Positions 37,363 through 49,301 of a stretch of 64,000 nt of DNA are shown piece by piece. This DNA comes from Bromus sterilis. Taxonomy: Eukaryota; Streptophyta; Magnoliopsida; Poales; Poaceae. The number at the start of each line of letters is the position of its first letter. Positions within the stretch are counted from its first letter, which is position 1. The stretch is taken from positions 203,885,782 through 203,949,781 of the forward strand of contig OX465600.1 in the NCBI GenBank assembly GCA_950022295.1. Reading direction: 5' to 3'. Below the pieces are notes generated by a model. That model ran no database searches and was not told the DNA's origin. It was given only the letters and a program-made list of their open reading frames with translations. The position numbers and the translations under genes were made by a program.

Positions 37363-37783
37363 AGTATCTCATTTTTTCCTATCAGGCACATACTTTTTTT
37401 ATGGGTCTTTCAAAGTTGTGCTTATCATACATTTATATAGGTATCGACCATATTTACTTATCCAGAAATAATATTGATATACAAGTACATAGCCACATAC
37501 CATAATCTAATACCATAGAACAAAGTTACTCCCTCCGATCTATATTAATTGACGCACACTTAGTACAACTTTATACTAAAGTTAAACTAAGTGTGTATCA
37601 ATTAATTTGGATCGGAGGAAGTAATTAAAATCTTACAAGATTTAAGTAGATGTAAAGTTTTTTTTCTCACACAACGTGTGCCAAGCGAGATAAAGTTGGA
37701 TATGTAGGTTTTGGTATGGAGAATAAGATAAAGAGCACAATTTCACTGTGTTATAGTCAAGCTTAATATTTGATAAATATATG
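37363..37783. repeat. Tandem duplication, unit 2 (with MITE)
   Basis: A second copy of the unit, lacking about 35 bp present in unit 1 and carrying a 93 bp MITE. Both copies end near GCTTAATATTT..AAATATATG. Confidence 0.85.
37529..37621. mobile_element. Stowaway-type MITE
   Basis: A 93 bp element with terminal inverted repeats CTCCCTCCGATC / GATCGGAGGAAG and internal complementarity across almost its whole length. It is flanked by TA duplications at 37527-37528 and 37622-37623. Size, ends and TA target are diagnostic of Stowaway (Tc1/mariner superfamily) MITEs of grasses. Confidence 0.93.
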
Positions 37784-38383
37784 GCAATTGAAGGAGGAGA
37801 AAATGGAACAAACAACAAAGAGCAAGTGAGCTTGGCAAAAACTATAAAGTTTTCACACTAATGAACGCCCACCAAGATATAGGGTTCAAATTGGCTAATC
37901 AAAGTTGATGAACGATTAAAATGGGAAAGGTTTGGGTAAGTATTTTTCTCGGAATATACAAACGACTAAAAATGATATTTCAAACCCAGTGCGCCGAGGA
38001 GTTTTCACAACCTAGAAAATAAGTCAATAATTTTTTTTGCTTCATTTCAGATTGATGCATTGTCTCCATAGAAAATAACATAACAATATTATAAAAATAT
38101 ATGACAATGTTTTCAAAAAGTAAATATTGAAAGTGAAACGATGCCCTAGGTAAAACTAGAATTAGAGTACGCTAAAATGGTATGTTTAAAATGAAAAGGG
38201 AGTAAGTGTTTAATTCAAATTCTATTTGAATTTCATGTTTGTATATGACTATTAAATCCTAGCATATGGATATCTTGAATTAAACAATGTCGTTCTCATT
38301 ATATTCAATATTGAATTGACACCTATATATATATATATAATGTAAGATGCAAAATAAAATTTAGAAAATATATAACAAACAAG
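37784..38383. other. AT-rich non-coding stretch, likely Helitron interior
   Basis: No ORF of interest. It lies directly upstream of a Helitron 3' terminus, and has a TA run near 38325-38340. The Helitron 5' end could not be placed, so the tandem duplication upstream may also belong to it. Confidence 0.35.
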
Positions 38384-38419
38384 AATCTAGCCGCGCAAAT
38401 GCACGGGTTACTTTGCTAG
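38384..38419 (+). mobile_element. Helitron 3' terminus
   Basis: A hairpin (CCGCGC, loop AAAT, GCACGG; one C/A mismatch) at 38391-38406 is followed by GTTACTTTG and CTAG at 38416-38419, then host T. This is the canonical Helitron 3' end (hairpin about 10 bp before CTRR, insertion before T). The matching 5' TC end is not identified. Confidence 0.75.
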
Positions 38420-38956
38420 TTAATTTTAATTCACTTAATTAAATTGTGGGGGCCACATGTAAGTGACAGAGGGTCATTTAATCTAACTAACATGTTAATT
38501 TAAATTTGTTGGACTTGGGCCCACTTGCCATAGACACTGGGAGGGGGGCTTGTTAAACATGGGATTAGCCCACCGCTGGGCTGCCTGAGCATGCCGGCAC
38601 CGAGGGGGCGGCAGCGGGCTCGGGGGGATGAGGACAGCGACGAATTTTTTGCCGGGAGCCGGCGGCCGTGGCGGAGGAGATGGCATCGATTCGCGGCGTA
38701 AAAGGAGGCTCGGCGTCTACAGACTGCTTGAGGCGAGGTAGGAATCCACGATGAAGCCCCTGGATACGACGGCGAGGCTTGGCGTGGCCGTTGGCCGCGC
38801 GAGCTCATGAGACTGTGGCCATGGCGGCTCGGGTGTGCAGAACTGGGATGAGGGGAGCAGTGATGCGAGGGGTGGGGGGGGAATGGAGGGGGCCTAGGGT
38901 TAGGGTTTGGGGCCAGGGAGGTGCGGTGACGAGGGGGTGACCCCACGACTCCTGCG
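38420..38956 (-). repeat. Family C LTR fragment, second copy (U3 side)
   Basis: 38421-38600 matches 32960-33145 in the same orientation. It continues into a GC-rich block (38600-38950) with compositional ORFs such as 38500-38976. It is bounded by the Helitron end on the left and LTR D on the right. Confidence 0.6.
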
Positions 38957-39373
38957 TGTGAGGATACCTGGTGCATACGAAGACAGAAGGCATGATAGAA
39001 GCCTCGGCGGGACCACGATTAGCCCAATCATGGCACCGACGTAGGAGTCTGCGACCAACATGGAAAGACAATACTTGGCGTCCAAGCCAAAGTTAGTTTA
39101 GAAAACCGTCCTTGTAACCTGAGACGGACTCCCCGAGACCCAGCCTAGTATATAAAGGCTGGGAGGGGTGACGGCTCGGGACATCCAATATACAATCGAC
39201 ACCTCCGGTCTTGAGCGAACTCGCCTAGACCTCCACTGTAATCGCCCCCTCGCATAATACAATCGAGCAGGAAGTGCTTCTCCTGTTAGCCGACGAGTAT
39301 CGCTAACCTGTTCCTCTCTACGATCTAACCCACGGTCCCTGAACATGGGATTTGCCGAGGCTAATCCTCGTCA
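38957..39373 (+). repeat. Short LTR of gypsy element D (about 417 bp)
   Basis: The right end, ATCCTCGTCA, is followed by ATTGGCGCCATCTGTGGGAAC, a leader/primer-site signature common in plant Tat/Retand-type gypsy elements. The left end is proposed at TGTGAGGATACC because its first bases pair with the right end. It contains a TATA box at 39149-39156. Confidence 0.6.
39149..39156 (+). promoter_or_regulatory. TATA box of LTR D
   Basis: TATATAAA in CTAGTATATAAAGGCTGGG, about 215 bp before the LTR end. Confidence 0.65.
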
Positions 39374-39375
39374 AT

Positions 39376-39382
39376 TGGCGCC
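39376..39382 (+). other. Primer binding site of element D
   Basis: TGGCGCC starts two bases after the LTR end and is followed by ATCTGTGGGAAC. TGGCGCC-type primer sites are typical of Tat-lineage elements. Confidence 0.65.
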
Positions 39383-40710
39383 ATCTGTGGGAACTTCGCA
39401 TATTGGAATCACGATCTCGGCGCCCCTTCATCAGCAATCAGCAAGTCGACGACCCCATCAGCACTCTAGGACTCCATGGCTCGAGCAGACTCCGATCTGT
39501 TCGGGTCCCTCGTTTTCATCGCTCACCTTCCGATCCTGCGAACAACCTTCGCTGTCCTGCGCACTGGCGTTAACCTGACCTTCGGTGGGTACCAGATCTA
39601 TGTCAACCTGTGGGGCACTCTCCGCCTCACAGATCGCGCTCGAGCACCCATAGTAATAACTGTTACGACACATCAGATGAAGACTAAGCACCCGCTCACG
39701 CCGCAACTCCGCGAGTCAGCCGCGACTCCCACCCCAACATAAAACATCGCACCTCTCGCGACTGCACGAGTGGGTCGCTAACGTGGAAGAAATGCAGCAC
39801 ATACGCGACCTGGCTAGCAACTGAGGCACCGTTCCATGTGTTCATGGCAAACACCCGCGAGCCAACTTCAGACGACAGAGTCAGAGAGGATGACCCGAGC
39901 AGTCATAGAGGCGCACCACAGACAACAGAAGCAGCGATCCTGACAACGCTGGACAGCTTACTTTCACCCCCGGCGAACCAGGAACCATACCAAGGAAGGA
40001 ATTTAAAAGACATGACCACAGCAACCACAAGATTGACAAACCAGAAAGCAGCAGGTGCCAGATCCCAGAAGTGGCAGGAGAGGCTCAAACGACCGAGAAA
40101 ATCTATCTATCTAGAGAAGCAATCGCTAGAGAAAAAGAATCAGTAAAACGCGGAAAGTTACTCCCATAAGATGCAACTCGCGCTGAGCTCATTGCATACA
40201 ACAAGATGGCGAGTGAAATCACCAAGAAAACAAGACAGCGGTGACTAGAACTGGAGAAGCAAGGAAAAACCGCTATCAACTCAAGGACCTACCACAAAGC
40301 ACTGCCCGAAAGTGACTCCTCCGACCACAGGTCTCCCTCTCGAGGAAAATCTAGATTTGGCAACTTAAGACGTACTGATAAGAAGAAAGTTGCCCGCAAA
40401 CTGGACGACGACTTCAGGCTCGAAGAGGACGACGATGAAGAAGAACAACTCACACCAACCGAAGCCCTCATAACTGCCCAGGCATATCTTTATCGTGCTC
40501 AGAAGAGTAAAAAGGGCCCAGCAGACCGCAACACGACGATGGCGCTCAAGGTAATGAAGGACACCATCACCGCCTCGGCACCCAAAAAATCAGGCACAAG
40601 GCGAGTGTCCCGTGAGAAGACACCTGACATGGAACCCAGTTCACTAGACGACGACGAAGACGACATCAACGACGACCAGCGCAAGCGTCCAAACAGATTT
40701 CACAACCCCA
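39383..40710 (+). pseudogene. Leader and gag-like remnant of element D
   Basis: Two stretches look like diverged gag. At 39838-40146 the 102-codon ORF is charged and Gln/Thr-rich. At about 40310-40690 an open stretch encodes an Arg/Ser-rich part (RSPSRGKSRFG), a strongly acidic part (EEDDDEEEQ) and, near 40497-40690, KKSGTRRVSREKTPD followed by another acidic run. No CCHC knuckle, protease or RT follows: the element stops at about 40710, where LTR A begins. The assignment to gag rests on position after a primer site. It is a decayed or non-autonomous copy. Confidence 0.45.
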
Positions 40711-40712
40711 AC

Positions 40713-41027
40713 TTGGGTAAGTGCCAGGGTTTGCTTGATCCCTTTGCATCTTTTAAAAATTTCAATAGAAATTGGAATTGGGAAAAAGAAAAGCCCTATA
40801 GAACTTAATTAAATGGCTAGATAAAAATATTTTTCCAAAAATCATTTGAACATTTGGAAAATTCCTATAAATGATGTTCATCATTGAATTAGTGGTTTGG
40901 GTTCATTCCCATGCCCGTGGAATTTTCTAAATTCAAAAGGTGCTCTAGAAATTAAATTTTAACCCTATTTGATTTGAAATTCAAATGTTTTGAATTTCAA
41001 AAATGATCAAACCTTAAAAGTGGTTTG
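40713..41027 (+). repeat. Family A LTR (5' part), split by the copia element
   Basis: From TTGGGTAAGTGCCAGGG it follows G1's LTR from about position 17 onward (compare 3001-3330), so roughly the first 16 bases are missing or replaced. The copia target duplication GTTTG ends this part at 41023-41027. It resumes at 49302. Confidence 0.8.
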
Positions 41028-42834
41028 TGTTGGGAATGTGCCCTAGAGGCAAATAAAATATGTTTTATCGAGCATATTCCATTAGTTCATAATACGTTTG
41101 ATACTATGCTAGAACTGTATTAAGCGGAAACATTAATACAGGTGTGGTATACAAACAACCAGGTCCCTAGTTAACCCTAGTATACTAGTCCATTGGGCGA
41201 TTGATGATCAAGGTTTCCTGATCATGAGACAATGGCGTCTATTGACAATGGAGTCGTATCATTGGATAATGATATGATGGACATACACCCACCAGAAGTG
41301 TTGCGATGTGATCAAGTCACATAGTTCGACATTGCGATAACTATAACGTAGTGACCAGTTCCTTTGACCGTAATGATCATACGTAATTGTCATCTATGAG
41401 GAGACTTTTATTTGTATCCCACCGCCTGACTGAAATATGCTGGCTATAACGGTGCACTTTGGGTATTCCGAAATAGATGGTTGATGACTATGCAAATAGA
41501 TCAAAGCGGGATTTGTCAATCCGTGTGACGGATAGGTACTCTGGGCCCACTAGGTGATATTGCATCATAAAGTTTGCAAACGTGTGACTAGGTCACGGAG
41601 TAGTAATATCACGGGAACGAGTAAACTTGTTTGTTGAGAACAAGGACGAACTAGGTATAGTGGATACCGATGATCAAACCTCGGACAAACAAAGTACCAT
41701 GGGACAAAGGGAACAGGCACACGGTTAACGGATCCAACAGCGATTGAAGTTCATTCGATGGAAGCGCAGGGGCTATCAAGGATTGTAACCAGGTCCAATT
41801 GATTAGTCATTGATCAATGAGAATTGTCTCGATCATGTCTGCTAATTCCCGGACCGTAGGGTGTTACACTTAAGGGTACTCGACGCAGTAAGGATTAATT
41901 CGGGATCACCGGAGAAATTGGAGAGAACACCGGAATTGTTCCGGTGATGACCGGAATTGTTCCGATGAAGGCCGGAAGTTGTTCTGGGTATTTTGAAAGG
42001 TTCAAAATATATTTAATAATGTTTAATATATGTTTTATTATTTAATTATCTGAATTATATATTAAAATGTATTTAAATATAATTAAAAATGAATTAAAAG
42101 GCATATGGGCCTCATAGGGCCCATTAGGGGGAGAGGGAGTCCTCCCCCATGGGCCATGGCGCCATGAGGGGGCCCACCCCCCTTATTGGTGCGCCCCCCC
42201 CCCCTCCCCTTGGGATTAGTCCCACATGGGAAGTTGAGGGGAGGTTGCCACCCCTCCTTGACCTATATAAGGAAGGGTAGGGGTGCCCTTTTAATCATGA
42301 ATTTTTGAGAAAAGTTTCTCATCTCTCTCCCTCCTTTCTCCTTCCTTTGAGCGGACTCCCCTTGTTTGGAGGCTGCTCTGGGTTGGGGATTTCTCCACTA
42401 TACGCACGCCGTCGTGCTGCTGGAATCGGGATCCGAATCCATCTTCTTTCCGCTGCTCTACTGGTTCGGAGCCCGGAGGGACGTCGGGTATACTGTATGT
42501 GTTTAATCCCGCAAGGCACTACACTTGTGGTGCTACTTCATCGTCGTGGTCGTATCGCGAGGTCTTCATCAGCAACGTTCCGACTGGGATGTAATCCCGT
42601 CATCGGTCCACAAGGATCGGGTGGCTACAGGAGTCATCGTGGATCTGCGCGGCATCGGGGATTGCCGGTACGACTACACCAACCACGTTCATGCGGGAAC
42701 GTTTCCCGCTTAACGGACAACATACTGGTATGTGATCTATTTCTGTCCGTTACTTGCATCAGCATAGCATAGGTCTTGGGATTGGGTATCGTAGGTCAAG
42801 GAAAAATTTCTGTTTTCTGTCCCGAACCCCAACA
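41028..42834 (+). repeat. 5' LTR of copia element (BARE/Angela-like), 1807 bp
   Basis: TGTTGGGAATGTGCCCTAGAGG to CGAACCCCAACA. Start and size resemble the BARE/Angela/Maximus group. It contains a TATA box (42274-42280). The 155-codon ORF at 42305-42772 is repeated in the other LTR and is transcribed leader, not a gene. It carries about 62 bp (near 41204-41265) absent from the 3' LTR. Confidence 0.93.
42274..42280 (+). promoter_or_regulatory. TATA box of copia 5' LTR
   Basis: TATATAA in CCTTGACCTATATAAGGAAGGG. The same box occurs at 48731-48737 in the 3' LTR. Confidence 0.75.
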
Positions 42835-42835
42835 G

Positions 42836-42848
42836 TGGTATCATGAGC
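42836..42848 (+). other. Primer binding site of copia element
   Basis: TGGTATCATGAGC begins one base after the LTR. It is an initiator Met tRNA complement with one changed or inserted base. Confidence 0.8.
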
Positions 42849-45800
42849 AAGGCTATGCGTAGATGTATTGTACGGATAGAACACTTCTAGTATGTGGGCA
42901 TAAATTCTCAATTGTTACCCTCTCACGTGTACTCATTTAGCATTGCGGCAATGTTTGATGAAGCGGCCCCCGACCGACCTTACAAGTTTACGCGAGACTG
43001 GTTCCACGCTTGACATATGGCTTGTACCATATAAAGTGGCTGGGGGGTGTCTGTCTCTCTGCATTAGCGATGCGAAGATGTTTGCAACGGAGGGCCCCGA
43101 CAGGGGTGTAATAGAGACAATTGCGGGATTGGTGTTGTGGCTTGTTTTCGCATGATAGAAAGCGGTTCTTTTCTCGAAACCCCTAGCAGCCACGTAAAAC
43201 TTGCAAAAGATAAAGTAGAAAGGCGTTTTCAACTTTAATTTGCATGTCCGGGGGAATCATAGCATGTATGATTTACTGTTGCATCCTGTTTTGCTAATAT
43301 GTTAGATATACGACGGTAGCATAACAGGATGATCCCTCACTAATCCAACAAAGTGTCCTTCCTTAGTGAAGCACCATCTGGAAAGTTCTTCATTATGGAG
43401 GCATCACGTGTCACACGGGTGTCAAACATTTTTACGTTCACAAGAGATGGGTGGAGCAAGCCTAGCATGTCCAGAAACATGGCCTTGCATACGCAGCATA
43501 TACTCACTAAGGTTATTGTGGCGAGCCTGGCATGTGCAGACATGGCCTCGGGACACAAGAGACCGAAAGGTCGAGCATGAGTCACATAGATGATGTAATT
43601 GGCATGATGGCCTACCTTGAACAACATACTGATGGTCGTGTCACACGGGGGAGGTATGTTCTTCAAGGATCGTGTAATCACTTAGAACAAACTATGAGGG
43701 ATGTATGTCTGAGTGGGAGTTCCAGAATTGTTTTTGAAACATGAACTCCATATTATGAACTTAATCTTCATGTCTTTGCAAATATCATTGTAGATAACGT
43801 CATACCAATGTTTAGAACTATGGCTCTTTTAGTATGATAGAACTTAAGGTAAATGGGTCTTACTTCATTGATGTGTACCAACACCATTAGAGACATACTC
43901 GTTAGTAATGACTTGTTAAACATAATACGAAGAACTGCTAGGAGATACACCTGATAACTCCGTATTCAAGGAAGATGATGATGAGTATCGTACTCACCGT
44001 CACTTATGAATGACTGTCCAATACACCATACTTCATTCTATGAGTCTGAATTGTGAATGCATGTTAACCAACACGTATGACGTGCTAGGTCAACTTGAAA
44101 GCACTTGGTCACAAATCAGAGTAATGGAATATGAGTATATGGACGGGGTTTCTTTCAACTATGGTGGAAGGAACAACCTGCTGAGAAAGTCACTTGGAAA
44201 ATGTATAAGATACATGGAACACCTTGTGTATAACTTGGACTACTGAATGACTGGTTACTTTGCGATAACTAGGGAGTTACATCCGCTTCCTCCCAGTTAC
44301 AAAGACCATGTCTGGACTATGTCATGAAGGAGAATCGTTCACCTGTCATGAGGTCATGGTTAAAGTTAAGAACTTTAAGAGTAGAACCAATGCAGGAATG
44401 GTCATTGACGGAGAAAGTATATTTGATATACAAGTTATAAATGTCTTTCCCCACGAAACACTAATTGCGGTTGATTAAGTATTCGATGCTTGAACTTACT
44501 GCTTAAGAGTGGCTTGGAAGGGATGAGGTGACAATGTGTGCTGACGGTAATCAAGATAGTTGATGGTCGACAACACTCTCCCTCTACATCTATCAATTGA
44601 TTAATATATGAATAAATTTTATGATCGTTTGAATGAGGACTTTATTAGTGTGTCTTGCATCTCGCAAAGACAATTATTCATATTAGTGAGAAACAAATCA
44701 GTTGTTCCCCTTTTATGAATGATATCTATTATGGTCACATTACGATTATGAATGAGTTATTCTTATGTTGATGATAGTTGTTTGATCATTTATAAGAAAT
44801 ATTGTAATGCCAAGAAATATCCAGGCTTAATAATGACACTACAGTTTAAGTCATGAATGGTATGATGATGTCTTAAGATACTTGATCTCTTGACATATAC
44901 AAACCATGCCTTTGAGGTGAGATGACTAAAACCTCGCATTCTGGTAAAACAGATTCTGCACTGATTGTTGAGTATCATACATTGTGATGTATCGTATGTC
45001 AGCATGTGGTGAATTTCATTATTTTCGTGATTCGTATGTGGACTTAGATGAATATTTGTATTCACTAATGAAACATGAGTCTGAAATAATTTGATATGAT
45101 CAAAAGGTATTTCAGAGTAAAAATGGATATTAAATTAACAAGAAAGACAAGTCTCTACGATTTGATCAAAGTGACAAATGTTTTGAGTTAGTCTTGGGCA
45201 TAAAGACTTGTGTGAAAGTTGTTCCACAAATTGCAATGTCTTGAGACATTTCAATATGATTGACGTGCCTGAACATTGTGATCATATTCTATGAAAAAGT
45301 GTATGGTCTAAGTTATCTCTTACCAAGTTACGTTATTATTGTTTAGAGTTATTAATTTAATATGCGAACACTCACTTCAGCATAGGGAACCATCTGAGTT
45401 CGTGGAAACCAACACTATATATGTCATGGTGTGTTGTGGTTTCTAGGAAGCTTGATTTATGTAAGATAAATTATCTTTGTAGTGTATCCTTAGACAACTA
45501 TGGATGCATCTTCCACAACTAGAACCAAAAGGAGCAAAACTTGTATTGCTATGTTTGGTGTTTGTCAAGAATTGTTCTTGATAAATGTGGTAATGGAAGA
45601 AAAGTGAAAGTTCAACCAAGGTAATTGACCTTGCCTCCAAATGTCAGAGTAGTGCAACGGAATATGTTCTGTAAGCAAAGCTCTACAATAAGAGGAGAAA
45701 CTAATGATAATGATCATGTTTTTTCTGATGGGAGCTTTTACTGAGAAAGGTAGGATTCAAGAATATATATTTGCCCTTGATGCAAAATGATATTCATGAT

Positions 45801-47544
45801 TCACTTGTCATGTTAATGGAACAAGACATTCCTACGAACTACAAAGAAGCGATGGTGGACCTAAGTACGAGATATGACTATGAGTCATAAAATCCTATGT
45901 TGAGTTACATTTAAGATTGCTTGAATCTTATCAAGTAAGGAGGTTACTTGATATTCACAATAACTTCAGAGTTATGAGGAATAAATGTGAACATCAAAGG
46001 GACGTCAAGATTGGTTTGTCACAAAGATTGTTTCTGACAAATTCAATGGGTTGACTACAATATGTAGCAATGCTTGAGTCAAAGGGATATTCACTACGAT
46101 TGATCCAGGATTGTTATCAATACCGTGACTTCCTCAAATCCTGTATTTGAAGAAGTGTTGTAATTGGTACAACCAGAAGGTTTTGGAAAAACATATGGAT
46201 ACTAGTGTCTCGTAAACTGAATTCTCGATTTGATGAATGATCAAAGGATTTTGGACTTAGCCAAAATATCGAGGAAACATGCTTTTGCATGAAACTGAGT
46301 GGGAGCTGAATAGTTTCCTGAAACTTGATATATGTAGACGACATATTTTGAGTGGGAGCTATGGGAGTATTATCCTATACTTATATGTAAATGACATATT
46401 TGAGTAGGAGCCATGTGGTTAGTATCCTGAACTTAATATGTGTCTGACATATCTAAGTTGGAGCCATGTGGATGTTATCCTTGTCTTATATGTGGCTGAC
46501 ATATTTGAGTGGGAGCAATATGAGTGTTATCCTATAACTTAATATGTGCATAACATATTTGAGTGGGAGCATGATAACATTCTCATATATGGATAACATA
46601 TTATGAATGGTGCAATTGGTGTTAATGATTATTTGAATCTTTCATAAATGAAGATGAATAAGTATTAAGCATTGAAGATCTATTAAGATAGATATGTGTT
46701 TAATAAACATTGAGTCGTAATACTTTCCTGGATAAGATTCTGAAGGAGTTCAGAATGGGACAAGTCAAGAAGTGGTCCTTACTTGTATATCCAAGAGAAG
46801 TGTTGAGTTAATCTCAGTACAATAACAATGGTTAATGGTTAATGAAAGAAATGGATGTGCTGGATCCTCTATGCCTTTGTCATAGGTTCTTTCATATAAA
46901 ACCAGAGTTATGTACTCGACGTAATGTGACCCAAGTTCTTAGTAGTAAGAACATGTTGTGATATGATTTATGAGTAAATCATTGAACAAAGAGTTAAGTT
47001 TATCCTTCAGTGTCTGGAGAGAACTGAGGATACATCTCAAATTTGTAAAGGATAGTGGACTTGACCATAAATGTTATGCTGGTTCAAGTTTTGACACTAA
47101 CCTAGAAAATTGAGATATCATACTAATGAATGCCTAAGTTGAAAGAAACATGGTTAGACATCAAAGTTGCATACAATGCACTAAGGATTGAATCTACATT
47201 GATGTGGCTGCTTTAGAAGTAGCAGGAGTTATATTATGGCTTAAGAAGTTCGACTTCTGATTGAGTGAGTTTCAAGTGTGCATGACTATGGGAGAGTCCG
47301 CTGACCAACCATATGTCATTGCTATGACACAGCAAACGAAGTCTCACTTCACCGCCAAATATATATATACCTCATCATTATAGTGGATAATGAAGGAATG
47401 TCAAATTAGGTGACATTATGATTTGCAAAAGGACATACGGTTCTGAATGGTACCCAGACCGTTGATACAACCTCTTCCACGGGCAAGCATGATCAATAAG
47501 GAGTTATGATCCAGAGAAAATGCAACTAGATTATTTGTACTCTA
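42849..47544 (+). pseudogene. Decayed internal region of copia element
   Basis: This is 4.7 kb between intact LTRs with no ORF over about 115 codons. I find no clean gag, protease, integrase or RNase H. The clearest coding echo is L-I-Y-V-D-D-I at about 46323-46345, the copia RT catalytic motif, within a tandem array; another Y-V-D-D-like codon string occurs near 44765. Degradation is therefore far greater than in the LTRs, whose two copies differ little. Either the family is an old non-autonomous element moved in trans, or the internal region is a long-noncoding derivative. The type call 'pseudogene' is for the polyprotein. Confidence 0.6.
46297..46603 (+). repeat. 53 bp tandem array containing RT-motif-like codons
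   Basis: Five full units (starts 46297, 46350, 46402, 46455, 46507; 52-54 bp each) and a partial sixth (46561). Each unit begins GAGTGGGAGC or a variant and ends with a variant of TATATGTGGATGACATATTT. The first unit encodes Y-V-D-D. Confidence 0.92.
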
Positions 47545-47559
47545 GTGCAAGTGGGAGAC
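47545..47559 (+). other. Polypurine tract of copia element
   Basis: GTGCAAGTGGGAGAC directly precedes the 3' LTR. AAGTGGGAGA is the usual copia polypurine core. Confidence 0.85.
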
Positions 47560-49301
47560 TGTTGGGAATGTGCCCTAGAGGCAAATAAAATATTTTTTAT
47601 CGAGCATATTCCATTAGTTCATAATACGTTGGATACTATGCTAGAACTGTATTAAACGGAAACATTAATACAGGTGTGGTATACAAACAACCAGGTCCCT
47701 AGTTAACCCTAGTATACTAGTCCATCGTATCATTGGATAATGATATGATGGACATACACCAACCAGAAGTGTTGCGATGTGATCAAGTCACATACTTCGA
47801 CATTGCGATAACTATAACGTAGTGACCAGTTCCTTTGACCGTAATGATCATACGTAATTGTCATCTATGAGGAGACTTTGATTTGTATCCCACCGCCTGA
47901 CTGAAATATGCTGGCTATAACGGTGCACTTTGGGTATTCCGAAATAGATGGTTCATGAGTATGCAAATAGATCAAAGCGGGATTTTTCAATCCGTGTGAC
48001 GGATAGGTACTCTGGGCCCACTCGGTGATATTGCATCATAAAGTTTGCAAACGTGTGACTAGGTTACGGAGGTTTAATATCACGGGAACGAGTAAACTTG
48101 TTTGTTGAGAACGAGGACGAACTAGGTATAGTGGATACCGATGATCAAACCTCGGACAAGCAAAGTACCATGGGACAAAGGGAACAGGCACACGGTTAAT
48201 GGATCCAACAGCGATTGAAGTTCTTTCGATGGAAGCGCAGGGGCTATCAAGGATTGTAACCAGGTCCAATTGATTAGTCATATATCAATGAGAATTGTCC
48301 CGATCATGTCTGCTGTTTCCCGGACCGTAGGGTGTTACACTTAAGGGTACTCGACGCAGTAAGGATTGATGCGGGATCACCGGAGAAATTGGAGAGAACA
48401 CCGGAATTGTTCCGGTGATGACCGGAATTGTTCCGATGAAGGCCGGAAGTTGTTCTGGGTATTTTGAAAGGTTCAAAATATATTTAATAATGTTTAATAT
48501 ATGTTTTATTATTTAATTATCTGAATTAAATATTAAAATGTATTTAAATATAATTAAAAATGAATTAAAAGGCATATGGGCCTCATAGGGCCCATTAGGG
48601 GGAGAGGGAGTCCTCCCCCCTGGGCCATGGCGCCATGAGGGGGCCCACCCCCCTTATTGGTGCGCCCCCCCTCCCCTTGGGATTAGTCCGACATGGGAAG
48701 TTGAGGGGAGGTTGCCCCCCCTCCTTGACCTATATAAGGAGGGGTAGGGGTGCCCTTTTAATCATGAATTTTTGAGAAAAGTTTCTCATCTCTCTCCCTC
48801 CTTTCTCCTTCCTTTGAGCGGACTCCCCTTGTTTGGAGGCTGCTCTGGGTTGGGGATTTCTCCACTATACGCACGCCGTCGTGCTGCTGGAATCGGGATC
48901 CGAATCCATCTTCTTACCGCTGCTCTACTGGTTCGGAGCCCGGAGGGACGTCGGGTATACTGTATGTGTATAATCCCGCGAGGGACTACACTTGTGGTGC
49001 TACTTCATCGTCGTGGTCGTATCGCGAGGTCTTCATCAGCAACGTTCCGACGGGGACGTAATCCCGTCATCGGTCCACAAGAATCGGGTGGCTACAGGAG
49101 TCATCGTGGATCTGCGCGGCATCGGGGATTGCCGGTACGACTACACCAACCACGTTCATGCGGGAATGTTTCCCGCTTAACGGACTACATACTGGTATGT
49201 GATCTATTTCTGTCCGTTACTTGCATCAGCATAGCATAGGTCTTGGGATTGGGTATCGTAGGTCAAGGAAAAATTTGTGTTTTCTGCCCCGAACCCCAAC
49301 A
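47560..49301 (+). repeat. 3' LTR of copia element, 1742 bp
   Basis: Same ends as the 5' LTR and highly similar along its length. It lacks about 62 bp near 47724 that the 5' LTR has. The TATA box is at 48731-48737. Followed by target duplication GTTTG (49302-49306), identical to 41023-41027. Confidence 0.93.

Noticed and set aside
42305..42772. 155-codon ORF repeated at 48772-49239
   Set aside because: Both copies lie in the transcribed part of the copia LTRs. They are conserved because the LTRs are duplicates, and no domain is recognisable.
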